A stretch of DNA of 64,000 bases from Acidovorax sp. Leaf160 (lineage in GTDB: Bacteria; Pseudomonadota; Gammaproteobacteria; Burkholderiales; Burkholderiaceae_C), in assembly GCF_001424265.1 (NCBI RefSeq), contig NZ_LMOV01000001.1, positions 63,387 through 127,386 on the forward strand, in the 5' to 3' direction. Each line of letters starts with the position of its first letter. The stretch's first letter is position 1. The notes beneath the pieces are model-generated. The model was given only the letters and a program-made list of their open reading frames with translations. It had not been told where the DNA came from and ran no database searches. Of this stretch, positions 8,903 to 17,390 are shown in pieces. A program made the translations under genes and the position numbers.

Positions 8903-9073
8903 TCAGCCGCCCTTCTTGGAGCGCTTGCCGGGGTTCTTCTTGCTGCGCGTGGCCACGCCACGTTCCAGGCTCACGCGCTGGCCGCGGCCGGGCGTGGGCA
9001 GGCTGACGCCGGCGGGGGTGGCGGGACGGGGGGTGCGCTTGCGGTCGGCTTCGGTAACGATCTTGTTGCCCAT
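8903..9073 (-). CDS. Small basic protein of unknown function (56 aa)
   Basis: A 56-residue ORF that I do not recognise. It is strongly basic, ending TRSKKNPGKRSKKGG, with a Pro-rich middle, so it could bind nucleic acid; that is inference from charge only. Its reality is supported by a good ribosome-binding site (CAGGAG, 8 nt before the ATG at 9073) and by its own rho-independent terminator. It is divergent from the DUF1840 gene. Confidence 0.7.
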   Translation of the reverse strand: MGNKIVTEADRKRTPRPATPAGVSLPTPGRGQRVSLERGVATRSKKNPGKRSKKGG

Positions 9074-9299
9074 GATGGCGGCTCCTGCAGAAAAAAATGG
9101 GAAAAAGGGAAAACACGCTATTAGGCCATAGCCGGCGCCGTGTGCCATGCAGCCGGGCTCCGGTGCGCTGCACGGCGGGTGCGGGGCGCTGCCCGCCGTG
9201 CCCGGCGCGGTTGCGGTGCAGTCCGACTGCGGGCTGCGGGGCAGATGTCTATATTCGAAGCCCTCAGCACTCACTTGCGTCGTCCAGGCGCTCCGCTCC

Positions 9300-9629
9300 A
9301 TGCTCTACAAATTCAAATCCCGAGCCACTGCCGATGTGATCATGCTGGAGGCCAACGGCCGGCAGCTGCTGCAGATCATGGGCAAGTCGCCCGACCCGCA
9401 CGGCATCGTGACCGTCGCGCAGATCCCCGCCGCCATCGCGGCGCTGGAAGCCGCCATCGCCGCCGACGAGAAGCGGGACCCCGCAGCCGCCGGGGCAAAC
9501 GGGCGTGGCGCCGAAGAGGAAGAGCGCGATGCCGAGCGCGCCAACACCGTGCGCCTGCACCAGCGCGCGGCCCCGCTGATCGACATGCTGCGCCGCAGCG
9601 CCGCCGAGGAGGCCGACGTCACCTGGTGA
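9300..9629 (+). CDS. DUF1840 domain-containing protein
   Basis: A 109-residue protein starting MLYKFKSRATADVIMLEANG, the conserved start of DUF1840, a family of about 105-115 residues mainly in betaproteobacteria. The conserved PDPHGIV, IPAAIAALEAAI and C-terminal RAAPLIDMLRRSAAEEADVTW segments are present. The middle (residues about 60-85) is a charged Glu/Arg-rich stretch. Function is not known. The start at 9300 is fixed by the conserved N-terminus. Confidence 0.92.
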   Translation: MLYKFKSRATADVIMLEANGRQLLQIMGKSPDPHGIVTVAQIPAAIAALEAAIAADEKRDPAAAGANGRGAEEEERDAERANTVRLHQRAAPLIDMLRRSAAEEADVTW

Positions 9630-9648
9630 GCCGCCGGGGGCGGCAAGC

Positions 9649-9684
9649 GCGACAGGCGCGGCAGGCGCGACAGGGGCGACAGGG
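9649..9684. repeat. 9-bp tandem repeat, four units
   Basis: Four consecutive units of GCGRCAGGS (9649-9684) lie between the DUF1840 gene and the convergent Bug receptor gene. They are not part of either protein. Confidence 0.8.
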
Positions 9685-9731
9685 GCGGCCAGCGGGGAGG
9701 CCCGGTGCCGCTCCGGGCCGCGTCCTGCCCG

Positions 9732-10814
9732 TCAGTCGACCTTGGCGCCCGATGCCTTGACCACCGCCGCCCACTTGCGGTGCTCGGCATCGATGTGGCG
9801 GGCGAAATCCGCCGGTGCATTGCCGCCGGGCAGCGCGCCTTGCGCCAGCAGGCGCTCCTTCACGGCCGGCGTGGCCAGCGCCTTGGCCGTTTCCTGCTGG
9901 ATGCGCTGCACCACGTCCGCCGGCGTGCCGGCCGGCGCCAGCAGGCCGAACCACGAGCTGGCCTCGAAGCCTTTCAGTGCCGGGCCACCGGCTTCCTCCA
10001 CCGTCGGCACGTCGGGCAGGGCCGCCGACCGCTCGGCGCTCGTCACCGCCAGGGCCACCAGCTTGCCGGCCTTGATCTGCGCCATCGACGAAGGCAGGTT
10101 GTCGAACATCACGTCCATGTTGCCGCCCACCATGTCCAGCAGCGCCGGGCCGGAGCCGCGATAGGGCATGTGCAGCATGTAGGTGCCGGTCATGCTCTTG
10201 AACAGCTCGCCGGCCAGGTGGATGGAGGTGCCGTTGCCGCTCGAAGCCATGTTGAGCTTGCCCGGGTTCGCCTTCGCGTAGCGGATGAAGTCCTGCACGT
10301 TGGCGATGCCCAGGGACCGGGCCTTGTCGGCGTTCATCTCCATCACGTTGGGCACGGCGGCCACCAGGGTGATGGGAACGAAGTCCTTGATCGGGTCGTA
10401 GGGCAGCTTGGCGTAGAGCGCCCGGTTGATGCCGTGCGTGCCCACGGTGCCCATCAGCAGCGTGTAGCCGTCGGCAGGCGACTTGGCGACCACTTCGGCG
10501 CCGATGTTGCCGCCCGCGCCGCCCCGGTTGTCCACGATGAACTGCTGGCCGAAGGCCTTGGACAGCTCGGGCGCGACCGCGCGGGCCAGGATGTCGGTGG
10601 TGCCGCCGGGCGCGAAGGGCACGACGATGCGCACCGGCTTGGTCGGCCAGGCGGGGGCCTGCGCCCAGGCCGGGGCGCCGCAAAAAGCCGCCGCCAGCGC
10701 GGCGGCCGACAACGACGCCAGGGCGTGCCGGCGCCCGCCGCCGGGCGTGGGCGGCGTAGGGTCGGCTGGGCGTGCGGGGTGAGTCCTGGAGTGGCTTGGG
10801 AGGGGGCGGGGCAT
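9732..10814 (-). CDS. Tripartite tricarboxylate transporter substrate-binding protein (Bug family)
   Basis: A 360-residue periplasmic receptor of the Bug (TctC-like) family, which presents carboxylates or other small molecules to TctAB membrane proteins. A long N-terminal extension with [17 protein letters not shown] leads to a signal cleavage site near PAWAQA. The mature start [23 protein letters not shown] is the family signature; [22 protein letters not shown] and [16 protein letters not shown] are also typical. No tctAB genes are nearby, as is usual for the expanded Bug families of this group. The ligand cannot be predicted. It lies downstream of the second Bug gene on the same strand, but a terminator separates them. 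Confidence 0.93.
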   Translation of the reverse strand: MPRPLPSHSRTHPARPADPTPPTPGGGRRHALASLSAAALAAAFCGAPAWAQAPAWPTKPVRIVVPFAPGGTTDILARAVAPELSKAFGQQFIVDNRGGAGGNIGAEVVAKSPADGYTLLMGTVGTHGINRALYAKLPYDPIKDFVPITLVAAVPNVMEMNADKARSLGIANVQDFIRYAKANPGKLNMASSGNGTSIHLAGELFKSMTGTYMLHMPYRGSGPALLDMVGGNMDVMFDNLPSSMAQIKAGKLVALAVTSAERSAALPDVPTVEEAGGPALKGFEASSWFGLLAPAGTPADVVQRIQQETAKALATPAVKERLLAQGALPGGNAPADFARHIDAEHRKWAAVVKASGAKVD

Positions 10815-10950
10815 GCGGTTCCTTCACGAAGGCATCCGGCGGGTGACCGGTTGCCGCGGGTTGCCATGGGTTGCTGGGGTGTGGCCCTTTGTACCGGCTG
10901 CGCCCTGGTCCCGGCGCTGGTGGAAACCCGCCAGGCGCCGCGCCCGCCCA

Positions 10951-10986
10951 AAGAAAAAGCCACCGGGCGCAGGGCACCCGGTGGCT
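10951..10986 (-). terminator. Rho-independent terminator of the second Bug gene
   Basis: On the minus strand AGCCACCGGG / CCCGGTGGCT form a perfect 10-bp stem with a 9-nt loop followed by TTTTCTTT. It starts 35 bp past the stop at 11021. Confidence 0.9.
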
Positions 10987-11020
10987 GGGTCGACGTGTGG
11001 CAGTTGCGTTGGGGCCGTGA

Positions 11021-12010
11021 TCAGTCCGCGTAGGTGCCGGCCGCCTTGATGACCGCGCCCCACTTGTCCATTTCGGCCTGCACGAACTTCTTGTGTTCGG
11101 CCGGCTCGATGCGCTTGTCGGCCGCCACCACGGCGCCCAGGCCTTCCTGCTTCTTGATGAATTCAGGGTCCTTCAACGCGGCCTTCACGGCTTCGTTGAT
11201 CTTGGCCAGCACCGGGGCGGGCGTGCCCTTGGGGGCGTAGAGGCCGTGCCAGATGGTCACCTCGAAGTTCGGCACGCCGGCTTCGGCCAGCGTCGGCAGG
11301 TCTTTCAGCGACGGGGTGGTCAGGCGCTTGGCGGTGGTCACGGCGAAAGCCTTCACCTTCTTGCCCTCGATCTGCGAGGTGGTGTTGGTCGTCTGGTCGC
11401 ACATCAGGTCGATCTGGCCGCCGATCAGGTCGGTCATGGCCGGTGCCGTGCCCTTGTACGCGATGGTGGTCATCTCGGTCTTGATGGCGTTCTGGAACAT
11501 CAGGCCGCACAGGTGCGAGGCGGCGCCCAGGCCGGCGTTGCCCAGGTTGACCTTGCCCTTGTTCTGCGCGATCCAGGCCGTGAGTTCCTTGTAGTTGTTG
11601 GCCGGAAGCGTGGGGCGCGCGATCAGCGTCATCGGCACGTCGTTGAGGATGCCCAGGTACTCGAAGTCGTTCGCCACGTTGAACGACAGCTTGCGGTAGA
11701 GCGCCGGCATCGTCGCCATGGCGATGTGGTTGAGCAGCAGCGTGTAGCCGTCCGGCGTGGCGCGGGCCACTTTGGCGGTGCCGATGGAGCTGCCTGCGCC
11801 CACGGCGTTGTCGATCACCACGTTGGCGCCGCCCATCGGCTTGCGCAGGGCTTCGGCCAGGTCGCGGGCCACGCGGTCGGTGGGGCCGCCGGCCGCGAAG
11901 GGCACGACGATGGTGATGGGACGGTCCTTGGCGGGGAAGTCTTGCGCGAAGGCGCCGCAGGCGAGGGTGGCAGCGACGGCGGCGACGGCGAACTTGAACG
12001 AGTTTTTCAT
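11021..12010 (-). CDS. Tripartite tricarboxylate transporter substrate-binding protein (Bug family)
   Basis: A 329-residue Bug family periplasmic receptor. The ATG at 12010 is preceded by AGGAGC and begins a standard Sec signal peptide (MKNSFKFAVAAVAATLACGAFA). The mature part shows RPITIVVPFAAGGPTDRVARDLA, IDNAVGAGSSIGTAKVARATPDG and the C-terminal WHGLYAPKGTPAPVLAKIN typical of the family. The two Bug proteins here are clearly divergent from each other, so this is not a recent duplication. Its ligand is unknown. Confidence 0.94.
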   Translation of the reverse strand: MKNSFKFAVAAVAATLACGAFAQDFPAKDRPITIVVPFAAGGPTDRVARDLAEALRKPMGGANVVIDNAVGAGSSIGTAKVARATPDGYTLLLNHIAMATMPALYRKLSFNVANDFEYLGILNDVPMTLIARPTLPANNYKELTAWIAQNKGKVNLGNAGLGAASHLCGLMFQNAIKTEMTTIAYKGTAPAMTDLIGGQIDLMCDQTTNTTSQIEGKKVKAFAVTTAKRLTTPSLKDLPTLAEAGVPNFEVTIWHGLYAPKGTPAPVLAKINEAVKAALKDPEFIKKQEGLGAVVAADKRIEPAEHKKFVQAEMDKWGAVIKAAGTYAD

Positions 12011-12089
12011 GATGCTCCTGGAAATGACGGGCCATGATAGGCAGCGCTTCCGGCGCCCCGTATTCAGGTAATCACTAGCTTTGGCGGAT

Positions 12090-12175
12090 TCCGTTTTTAA
12101 GCCTTTTATGCTGGTGGCGCTTGATTTCAAAGGCTATGCTGCTATTGAAATATGAGCGTTGGATCGATTAATGCT
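12090..12175. repeat. Degenerate copy of dispersed repeat A
   Basis: This AT-richer stretch upstream of the Bug gene, read on the minus strand, contains ATTTCAATAGCAGC and AATCAAGCGCCACCAGC. These resemble the halves of the better repeat A copies at 13501, 38341, 39068 and 55348. The match is partial. Confidence 0.4.
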
Positions 12176-12224
12176 TTGGTATTAGTTGTTGCCCAGGTGG
12201 TTGCTGTGGCGCCGTGTGGTGGCA

Positions 12225-13478
12225 TCAGCGGTAGCTGCGCGCGTCCTCGATGACGCGGCCGTCGTTGGCCAGAGTGCCGGGCGCCACCAGCTGCACGTCG
12301 GCGCGCAGCTTGGTCACCTCGCGCACGGCAGCCTCCAGCTGCTGCGCCAGGCCGCCGGCGGTTTCGCGCGTTTCCACCTGCAGAACCATCTGGTCGTTGG
12401 CCATCTCGCCGCTCACCACCAGCCGCGCGCGCAGCACCTGCGGAAAGCGCTTGGCGACGGTGGCGATCTGGCCGGGGTGCACGAACATGCCGCGCACCTT
12501 GGTGGTCTGGTCGGCGCGGCCCATCCACCCCTTGATGCGGGTATGGGTGCGGCCGGTGGGGCAGGGGCCGGGCAGCACGGCCGACAGGTCTCCCGTGCCG
12601 AAGCGGATCAGCGGGTAGTCGGTGTTGAGCGTGGTCACCACCACCTCGCCCACCTCGCCCTCAGGCACCGGGTCGCCGGTGCCGGGGCGCACGATCTCCA
12701 CGATCACGCCCTCGTCCAGCACCAGGCCTTCGCGGGCGCTGGTCTCGTAGGCGATCAGGCCCAGGTCGGCCGTGGCGTAGCACTGGTAGCCCGCCACGCC
12801 GCGCGCGGCGAACCAGTCGCGCAGCGAAGGCGGAAAAGCCTCGCCCGACACCAGCGCCTTGCCCACGCTGGGCAGCTTCGTGCCCAGCGCGTCGGCCTTC
12901 TCCAGAATGAGTTTCAGAAAGCTCGGCGTGCCGATGTAGCCGGCCGGCCGCAGCTCAGCCATGGCCTGCACCTGCTGCTCGGTCTGGCCCGTGCCGCCCG
13001 GAAAGACGCTGCAGCCCAGGGCGTGCGCGCCGCTTTCCATCATCGAGCCGGCGGGCACGAAGTGGTAGCTGAAACCGTTGTGCACCAGGTCGCCCGGGCG
13101 AAAGCCTGCCGCGTGGATCGCCCGCGCCATGCGCCAGTAGTCGCGCCGCGTGCCCTCGGGCTCGTAGATCGGCCCGGGGCTGGCGAACACGCGCGGCATG
13201 CCCGCGCCGAACCCCACCGCGCTGAAGCCGCCGAACACATCGCCGCCGGCCGCGCGCCGCGCCTGCTGGCGCTCCAGCAGCTCGTGCTTGCGCGTGACGG
13301 GCAGCCGCGCCAGCGCCGCCCGGCTGGTGACCTGCGACGCATCGACGCCCGCCAGGATCTCGGCGAACGCCGCGGACCGCTTCTGCGCATGCGCCACCTG
13401 CCCCGGCAGCGCCGCCATCACCGCCGCCTCCCGCTCCTCAGGGCTGCGGGTTTCCAGGGCGTCGTAGAACGTGTTCAT
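12225..13478 (-). CDS. Phenylacetate-CoA ligase family protein (AMP-dependent)
   Basis: A 417-residue adenylate-forming enzyme of the PaaK-like family, which activates an aromatic or other carboxylic acid to its CoA thioester using ATP. Conserved stretches: HNGFSYHFVPAGSMMESGAHALG, GTPSFLKLILEKADALG, CYATADLGLIAYE with the acyl-adenylate motif region, LIRFGTGDLSAVLPG, and RIKGWMGRADQTTKVRGMFVHP in the C-terminal domain. Length suits the family (about 410-430). It is the last gene in line after the acyl-CoA synthetase/liv cluster but is separated from livF by 260 bp holding two repeat elements, so it may also have its own promoter. The specific acid is unknown. Confidence 0.9.
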   Translation of the reverse strand: MNTFYDALETRSPEEREAAVMAALPGQVAHAQKRSAAFAEILAGVDASQVTSRAALARLPVTRKHELLERQQARRAAGGDVFGGFSAVGFGAGMPRVFASPGPIYEPEGTRRDYWRMARAIHAAGFRPGDLVHNGFSYHFVPAGSMMESGAHALGCSVFPGGTGQTEQQVQAMAELRPAGYIGTPSFLKLILEKADALGTKLPSVGKALVSGEAFPPSLRDWFAARGVAGYQCYATADLGLIAYETSAREGLVLDEGVIVEIVRPGTGDPVPEGEVGEVVVTTLNTDYPLIRFGTGDLSAVLPGPCPTGRTHTRIKGWMGRADQTTKVRGMFVHPGQIATVAKRFPQVLRARLVVSGEMANDQMVLQVETRETAGGLAQQLEAAVREVTKLRADVQLVAPGTLANDGRVIEDARSYR

Positions 13479-13500
13479 GCCTGGGTTCCTCTGGGTTTTG

Positions 13501-13556
13501 AATGAAATCTGCCGCTAGCGCTCATGAATCAAGCGCAGCTAGCTATGAATTTAGGA
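13501..13556. repeat. Dispersed repeat A copy
   Basis: On the minus strand this reads CATAGCTAGCTGCGCTTGAT followed by TCATGAGCGCTAGCGGCAGA and a run of T and A. It shares the order ATAGCTG / CGCTTAT-like / ATCAAGCGC-like / GGC / ATTT with other repeat A copies in the window. It lies 23 bp upstream of the PaaK-like ligase start. Confidence 0.7.
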
Positions 13557-13624
13557 GTGACGCTCTGCTCGCCAGCTGCAAATACTTGTGAGCGCACCGC
13601 TCCGGACTGGCGCGGCCCAAGGCC

Positions 13625-13735
13625 AGAGCCACCGTGGAACTGGCTTTGCCAGGCCACCGGTGGCGTCCCCCTTCCCGGATCGCGAAGCGAGCCGAGAGAA
13701 GGGGGAAGCGGCGCAGCCGCTCAGGGGGTTGTCCA
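13625..13735. repeat. Dispersed repeat B copy (REP-like)
   Basis: A palindromic GC-rich element with the segment GGAACTGGCTTTGCCAGG (13636-13653), then a CCCCCTTC...GAAGGGGG inverted pair and GCTCAGGGGG at its end. Its left part is repeated inverted at 43500-43517 and its right part at 14698-14752. It lies directly downstream of livF and could end or stabilise that transcript. Confidence 0.75.
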
Positions 13736-13738
13736 TCT

Positions 13739-14563
13739 CTAGGCCAGCCAGCGCTTGCGCCGCTTGTAGCTCTTGACGTCCTTGAAGCTGCGCCGCTCGC
13801 CGCCGCCCATGCCCAGGTAGAACTCCTTGACGTCCTCGTTCGTCGCCAGGTCGGCCGCCGCGCCGTCCATCACCACGCGGCCGTTCTCCAGGATGTAGCC
13901 GTAGTCGGCATTGCGCAGCGCCATCGAGGTGTTCTGCTCGGCCAGCAAAAAGGTTACGCGCTCCTTGGCGTTCAGGTCCTTCACGATGGCGAAGACCTCG
14001 TCCACGATCTGCGGCGCCAGGCCCATCGAGGGCTCGTCCAGCAGCACCATCTTCGGGCTGGCCATCAGCGCGCGGCCGATGGCGCACATCTGCTGCTCGC
14101 CGCCCGAGGTGTAGGCCGCCTGGCTGGTGCGGCGCGTCTTCAGGCGGGGGAAATAGTTGTAGACCTTCTCCAGGTTGGCCGCCACCTCGCCGCGGTCGCG
14201 CCGCGTGTAGGCGCCGGTCAGCAGGTTTTCCTCGATGGTCAGGTGGGCGAAGCAGTGCCGGCCTTCCATCACCTGCACCACGCCCCGGTCCACCAGCCCG
14301 GCGGGCGAGAGCTGCTCGATGCGTTCGCCGCGCAGCGTGATGCTGCCCTTGGTGACCTCGCCGCGCTCGCCCGCCAGCAGGTTGGAGATGGCGCGCAGCG
14401 TGGTCGTCTTGCCCGCCCCGTTGCCGCCCAGCAGGGCGACGATGGAGCCTTCGGGCACCGTCAGCGACACGCCCTTGAGCACCAGGATCACATGGTTGTA
14501 GATGACCTCGATGCCGTTGACGACAAGCAGCGGGTCGCTGGTGGAAGGCGGTGAGGTGGTCAT
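13739..14563 (-). CDS. livF: Branched-chain amino acid-type ABC transporter ATP-binding protein LivF
   Basis: A 274-residue ABC ATPase. Walker A is GGNGAGKTT, the signature SGGEQQ, Walker B MVLLDEPS followed by MGLAPQI, the LivF hallmark, and the switch histidine position is occupied in LLAEQNTSMAL as in other LivF proteins (Gln/Asn). The C-terminus (YLGMGGGERRSFKDVKSYKRRKRWLA) is longer and more basic than in classical LivF, a variant I recall from aromatic-acid transport clusters of betaproteobacteria. The start could also be the ATG at 14575; neither has a strong ribosome-binding site. It belongs to the operon 21079-13739. Confidence 0.94.
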   Translation of the reverse strand: MTTSPPSTSDPLLVVNGIEVIYNHVILVLKGVSLTVPEGSIVALLGGNGAGKTTTLRAISNLLAGERGEVTKGSITLRGERIEQLSPAGLVDRGVVQVMEGRHCFAHLTIEENLLTGAYTRRDRGEVAANLEKVYNYFPRLKTRRTSQAAYTSGGEQQMCAIGRALMASPKMVLLDEPSMGLAPQIVDEVFAIVKDLNAKERVTFLLAEQNTSMALRNADYGYILENGRVVMDGAAADLATNEDVKEFYLGMGGGERRSFKDVKSYKRRKRWLA

Positions 14564-14697
14564 GGCGTGTTCCATGGGCGTTGAGGAGGGCAGGCAGTTC
14601 GGCTTCAGAGGCGTGGCGCTGGCGTGGATCGGTGGCGCGGCCTGTGGCATGGGGGGCGCGGGACACCGAGGAAGGGCCGCCCCGCACCGAGGGTGTC

Positions 14698-14752
14698 GTC
14701 CCCCTCCCGCGTAGCGAGAGAGGGGGAAGGCGCGTCAGCGACTCAGGGGGTG
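14698..14752. repeat. Dispersed repeat B partial copy overlapping the livK stop
   Basis: It contains CCCCTCCCGC, GAGAGAGGGGGAAGG and CGACTCAGGGGG in the same order as the right half of the copy at 13625-13735. The livK stop codon (14745-14743) and the last three codons fall inside it, so the C-terminal residues of the protein are encoded by the repeat. Confidence 0.7.
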
Positions 14753-16068
14753 CAAGTTCTGGGCTTCACGTTCTTGTCCTTGGCGTACTTGGCGGCGTAC
14801 TCCTTGACCAGCGGGTCGATGTGCATCTTGTCGGCCTGGTACCAGTCGGACTTGATGTCCCACTTGCCGCCGTCCCACTGCACGATGCGCGCCCAGTCGG
14901 TGCCCATGTGGTTCTGGCACGAGGTCTTCACCGGCCGCATCACTTCGCCGAAGCCCAGGGCCTTGAGCTTGTCGGCCGTCAGGTCCAGGTTCTCGAAGCC
15001 CCAGCGCACCTGCTCGGGCGTCAGCACCTTGCCCTTGCCGTACTTCTCCTGCGCGGCGCGGATCGCCTCCACCTGCAGCATCGAGATCATCATCCCGCGG
15101 GTGTGCGCCAGCGTGCCCACGCCCGTGGCGGCGCCGGTGCCCTGGCCCTTGTCGTAGACGAACTTCTTCAGGTCGTCATGCACCTTGTCCTTGGCCGCGC
15201 TGTTGTGGATGGTGATGGCGTTGTAGCCCTTGGCGCCCGCGCCGATGTCCTTCACGTCGTGGTCGGAGCCGGCCCACCAGATCGCGTAGATCTTCTCGCG
15301 CGGGTAGCCGCTGGCCTGGGCCTCGCGGATGCCGGCGGGCGTCATGACGCCGGCCGACCAGAACAGCACGTAGTCGGGCTTTTGCTGGCGGATCTGCAGC
15401 CAGGTCGACTTCTGTTCCACGCCGGGCGGCGTGACCGGGAAGGTGCTGAACGTGAAGCCGTCGGCCTCGGCACGCTTTTGCAGCAGCGGAATGGGTTCCT
15501 TGCCGTAGGGGCTGTCGTGGTAGACCAGCGCGATCTTCTTGCCCTTCAGGCTGCCGCCTTCCTTCTTGGCGATGTCCTGCAGCATCACGTCGGCGGCGGT
15601 CCAGTAGGTGCCCAGCAGCGGGAAGTTCCATTCGAACACCGTGCCGTCGGCCGACTGCGACAGGCCGTAGCCGGGCGTCTCGACCGGGATTTTGTCCACG
15701 AAGGCCTTGTCGGTCACCGCGAAGGTGATGCCGGTGGACTGCGTGTCGAAGCCCGAGGCGCCGCTGCCCTTGCCCTTCAGGCGCTCATAGCATTCCACGC
15801 CCTTGGCGGCGTCGTACGCCGTCTCGCATTCCTCGAAGGCGATCTTCACGCCGTTCACGCCGCCGTCGCGCGCGTTCACCAGCTTCAGGTAGTCCTGCTT
15901 GCCGTCGGCCCATGGAATGCCCAGCGGCGCGAACTGGCCGGTGCGATAGACCATCAGCGGCACGAACTGCTCGGTGGCAGCCTGCGCCTGCGCGGCCACC
16001 GGCAGATACGCCGCGATGGCGGTGGCGCCGGCAGCGGCGGCCAGCGCGATTCTTTGCTTGAGTTGCAT
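14743..16068 (-). CDS. livK: ABC transporter substrate-binding protein (LivK-like)
   Basis: A 441-residue periplasmic binding protein of the branched-chain amino acid/amide family that delivers substrate to LivHM. A Sec signal peptide (MQLKQRIALAAAAGATAIAA to about residue 30) precedes FVPLMVYRTGQFAPLGIPWA. It also has the KIALVYHDSPYGKEPI hinge segment. Family members with this sequence type sit in acyl-CoA synthetase/liv clusters and are thought to bind carboxylic acids rather than leucine; that is inference from context. The last residues CTP are encoded by a dispersed repeat. The 179-bp gap to livF holds that repeat and otherwise nothing I can identify. Confidence 0.9.
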   Translation of the reverse strand: MQLKQRIALAAAAGATAIAAYLPVAAQAQAATEQFVPLMVYRTGQFAPLGIPWADGKQDYLKLVNARDGGVNGVKIAFEECETAYDAAKGVECYERLKGKGSGASGFDTQSTGITFAVTDKAFVDKIPVETPGYGLSQSADGTVFEWNFPLLGTYWTAADVMLQDIAKKEGGSLKGKKIALVYHDSPYGKEPIPLLQKRAEADGFTFSTFPVTPPGVEQKSTWLQIRQQKPDYVLFWSAGVMTPAGIREAQASGYPREKIYAIWWAGSDHDVKDIGAGAKGYNAITIHNSAAKDKVHDDLKKFVYDKGQGTGAATGVGTLAHTRGMMISMLQVEAIRAAQEKYGKGKVLTPEQVRWGFENLDLTADKLKALGFGEVMRPVKTSCQNHMGTDWARIVQWDGGKWDIKSDWYQADKMHIDPLVKEYAAKYAKDKNVKPRTCTP

Positions 16069-16169
16069 GGCTAGAGTCTCCTGGAGTGATGGCACCTGAA
16101 GTGCGCTTGTGGTGAAGGAAGGCCGGAACACGGACGCAGGGAGCAAGAAGCGCAATGACCCGCGGGCGG

Positions 16170-17234
16170 TCAGTGCGGGAAAGGCCACAGCCGCAGCTTC
16201 TGCCGGGCGGTGGACCACAGCCGCGCCAGGCCGTGGGGTTCGACGATCAGGAAGAAGACGATCAGCGCGCCGAAGATCATGTGTTCCACATGGGTCGCGG
16301 TCGCGGTGGAGATCGGCAGGCCCAGCCAGTGCGGCACGTAGTTCAAGAGCAGCGGCAGCAGCACGATGAAGGCGGCGCCGAAGAACGCGCCCGAGATGGA
16401 GCCCAGCCCGCCGATGATGACCATGAAGAGCAGCTGGAAGGAACGCTCGATGCCGAAGGCCGCCGGCTCCCACGAGCCCAGGTGCACGAAGCCCCAGAGG
16501 CCGCCGGCCACGCCCACGATGAAGCTGCTGACGGCGAAGGCGCTGAGCTTGGCGTAGACCGGGCAGATGCCGATCACCGCCGCTGCCACGTCCATGTCGC
16601 GCATGGCCATCCACTCGCGGCCGATGGCGCCACGCACCAGGTTCTTGGCCAGCAGGGCGAACACGGCCACGAAGCCCAGGCACAGCAGGTACTTCTGCAC
16701 GGGCGTCTGGATGGCATAGCCCAGGATGTCCAGCCCGCCCACGCTCACCGAGCCGGAGGACGAGTCGTTGGTGACCCACTTCACGCGGTTGGTGAACCAG
16801 TCGGTGAAGAACTGCGCGGCCAGCGTGGCCACCGCCAGGTAGAGGCCCCGGATGCGCAGGCTCGGGATGCCGAAGAGCACGCCGAACACCGTGGCGAACA
16901 GCCCGCCGCCCAGCAGCGCCAGCAAGAGCGGCATGCCGTCGATGCGCGCCTGCAGGTTGTAGGCCGCATAGGCGCCCACCGCCATGAAGGCGCCCGTGCC
17001 CAGCGAGATCTGCCCGCAGTAGCCCACCAGGACGTTCAGCCCGATGGCCGCCAGCGACAGGATGAGGAAGGGAATGGCGATGGCGCGGAAGAAATAGTCG
17101 CTGCCCACCATCGGCACCAGCACGAAGGCCACGGCCAGCAGGCCGAGGATGGCCCACCGGTCCTGCGCGACGGGGAAGAGCCCCATGTCGGCGCGGTAGC
17201 TGCTCTTAAATTGACCGTTTTCGCGATAGAACAT
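16170..17234 (-). CDS. livM: Branched-chain amino acid-type ABC transporter permease LivM
   Basis: A 354-residue inner-membrane permease. About ten hydrophobic segments are visible, including LILSLAAIGLNVLVGYCGQISLGTGAFMAVG, the most conserved LivM stretch, and the EAA-like GREWMAMRDMDVAAAVIGI loop that contacts the ATPases. GGLGSISGAFFGAAFIVLLP near the C-terminus is also standard. The start at 17234 is preceded by AGGAGC at correct spacing. Its N-terminus MFYRENGQFKSSYRADM is longer than in E. coli LivM and is typical of the aromatic-type clusters. It is downstream of livH with a small coupled ORF between. Confidence 0.95.
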   Translation of the reverse strand: MFYRENGQFKSSYRADMGLFPVAQDRWAILGLLAVAFVLVPMVGSDYFFRAIAIPFLILSLAAIGLNVLVGYCGQISLGTGAFMAVGAYAAYNLQARIDGMPLLLALLGGGLFATVFGVLFGIPSLRIRGLYLAVATLAAQFFTDWFTNRVKWVTNDSSSGSVSVGGLDILGYAIQTPVQKYLLCLGFVAVFALLAKNLVRGAIGREWMAMRDMDVAAAVIGICPVYAKLSAFAVSSFIVGVAGGLWGFVHLGSWEPAAFGIERSFQLLFMVIIGGLGSISGAFFGAAFIVLLPLLLNYVPHWLGLPISTATATHVEHMIFGALIVFFLIVEPHGLARLWSTARQKLRLWPFPH

Positions 17235-17258
17235 CTGCTTAGCTCCTGTGCTTGAGGT

Positions 17259-17390
17259 TCAGACGCGATCGATGATCTTGTCCACGTGGGCACGGCCTGC
17301 GGCCGCACAGTGCAGCCCCTGGCCCCACTGACCGGATTCGCGGTGCGAATCCGGCGCCGACTTCGCAAAATTATTGATGGCGTACTTCAT
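17259..17390 (-). CDS. Small ORF (43 aa) between livH and livM, overlapping the livH stop
   Basis: An ATG (17390-17388) overlaps the livH stop codon as ATGA and opens a 43-codon frame that ends at 17259, 24 bp before livM. The product begins MKYAINNFAKSAP and ends VDKIIDRV. The last seven residues are identical to the C-terminus of LivH (DKIIDRV). I do not recognise a family. It may be a coupled small protein, a leftover from a duplication of the livH 3' end, or simply a readable spacer. Two stem-loops lie within it (17367-17407, and CCGGATTCGC/GCGAATCCGG at 17332-17354). Confidence 0.45.
   Translation of the reverse strand: MKYAINNFAKSAPDSHRESGQWGQGLHCAAAGRAHVDKIIDRV

Noticed and set aside
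9649-9684. Possible CRISPR-like array
   Set aside because: The 9-bp units are contiguous with no spacers; it is a simple tandem repeat.
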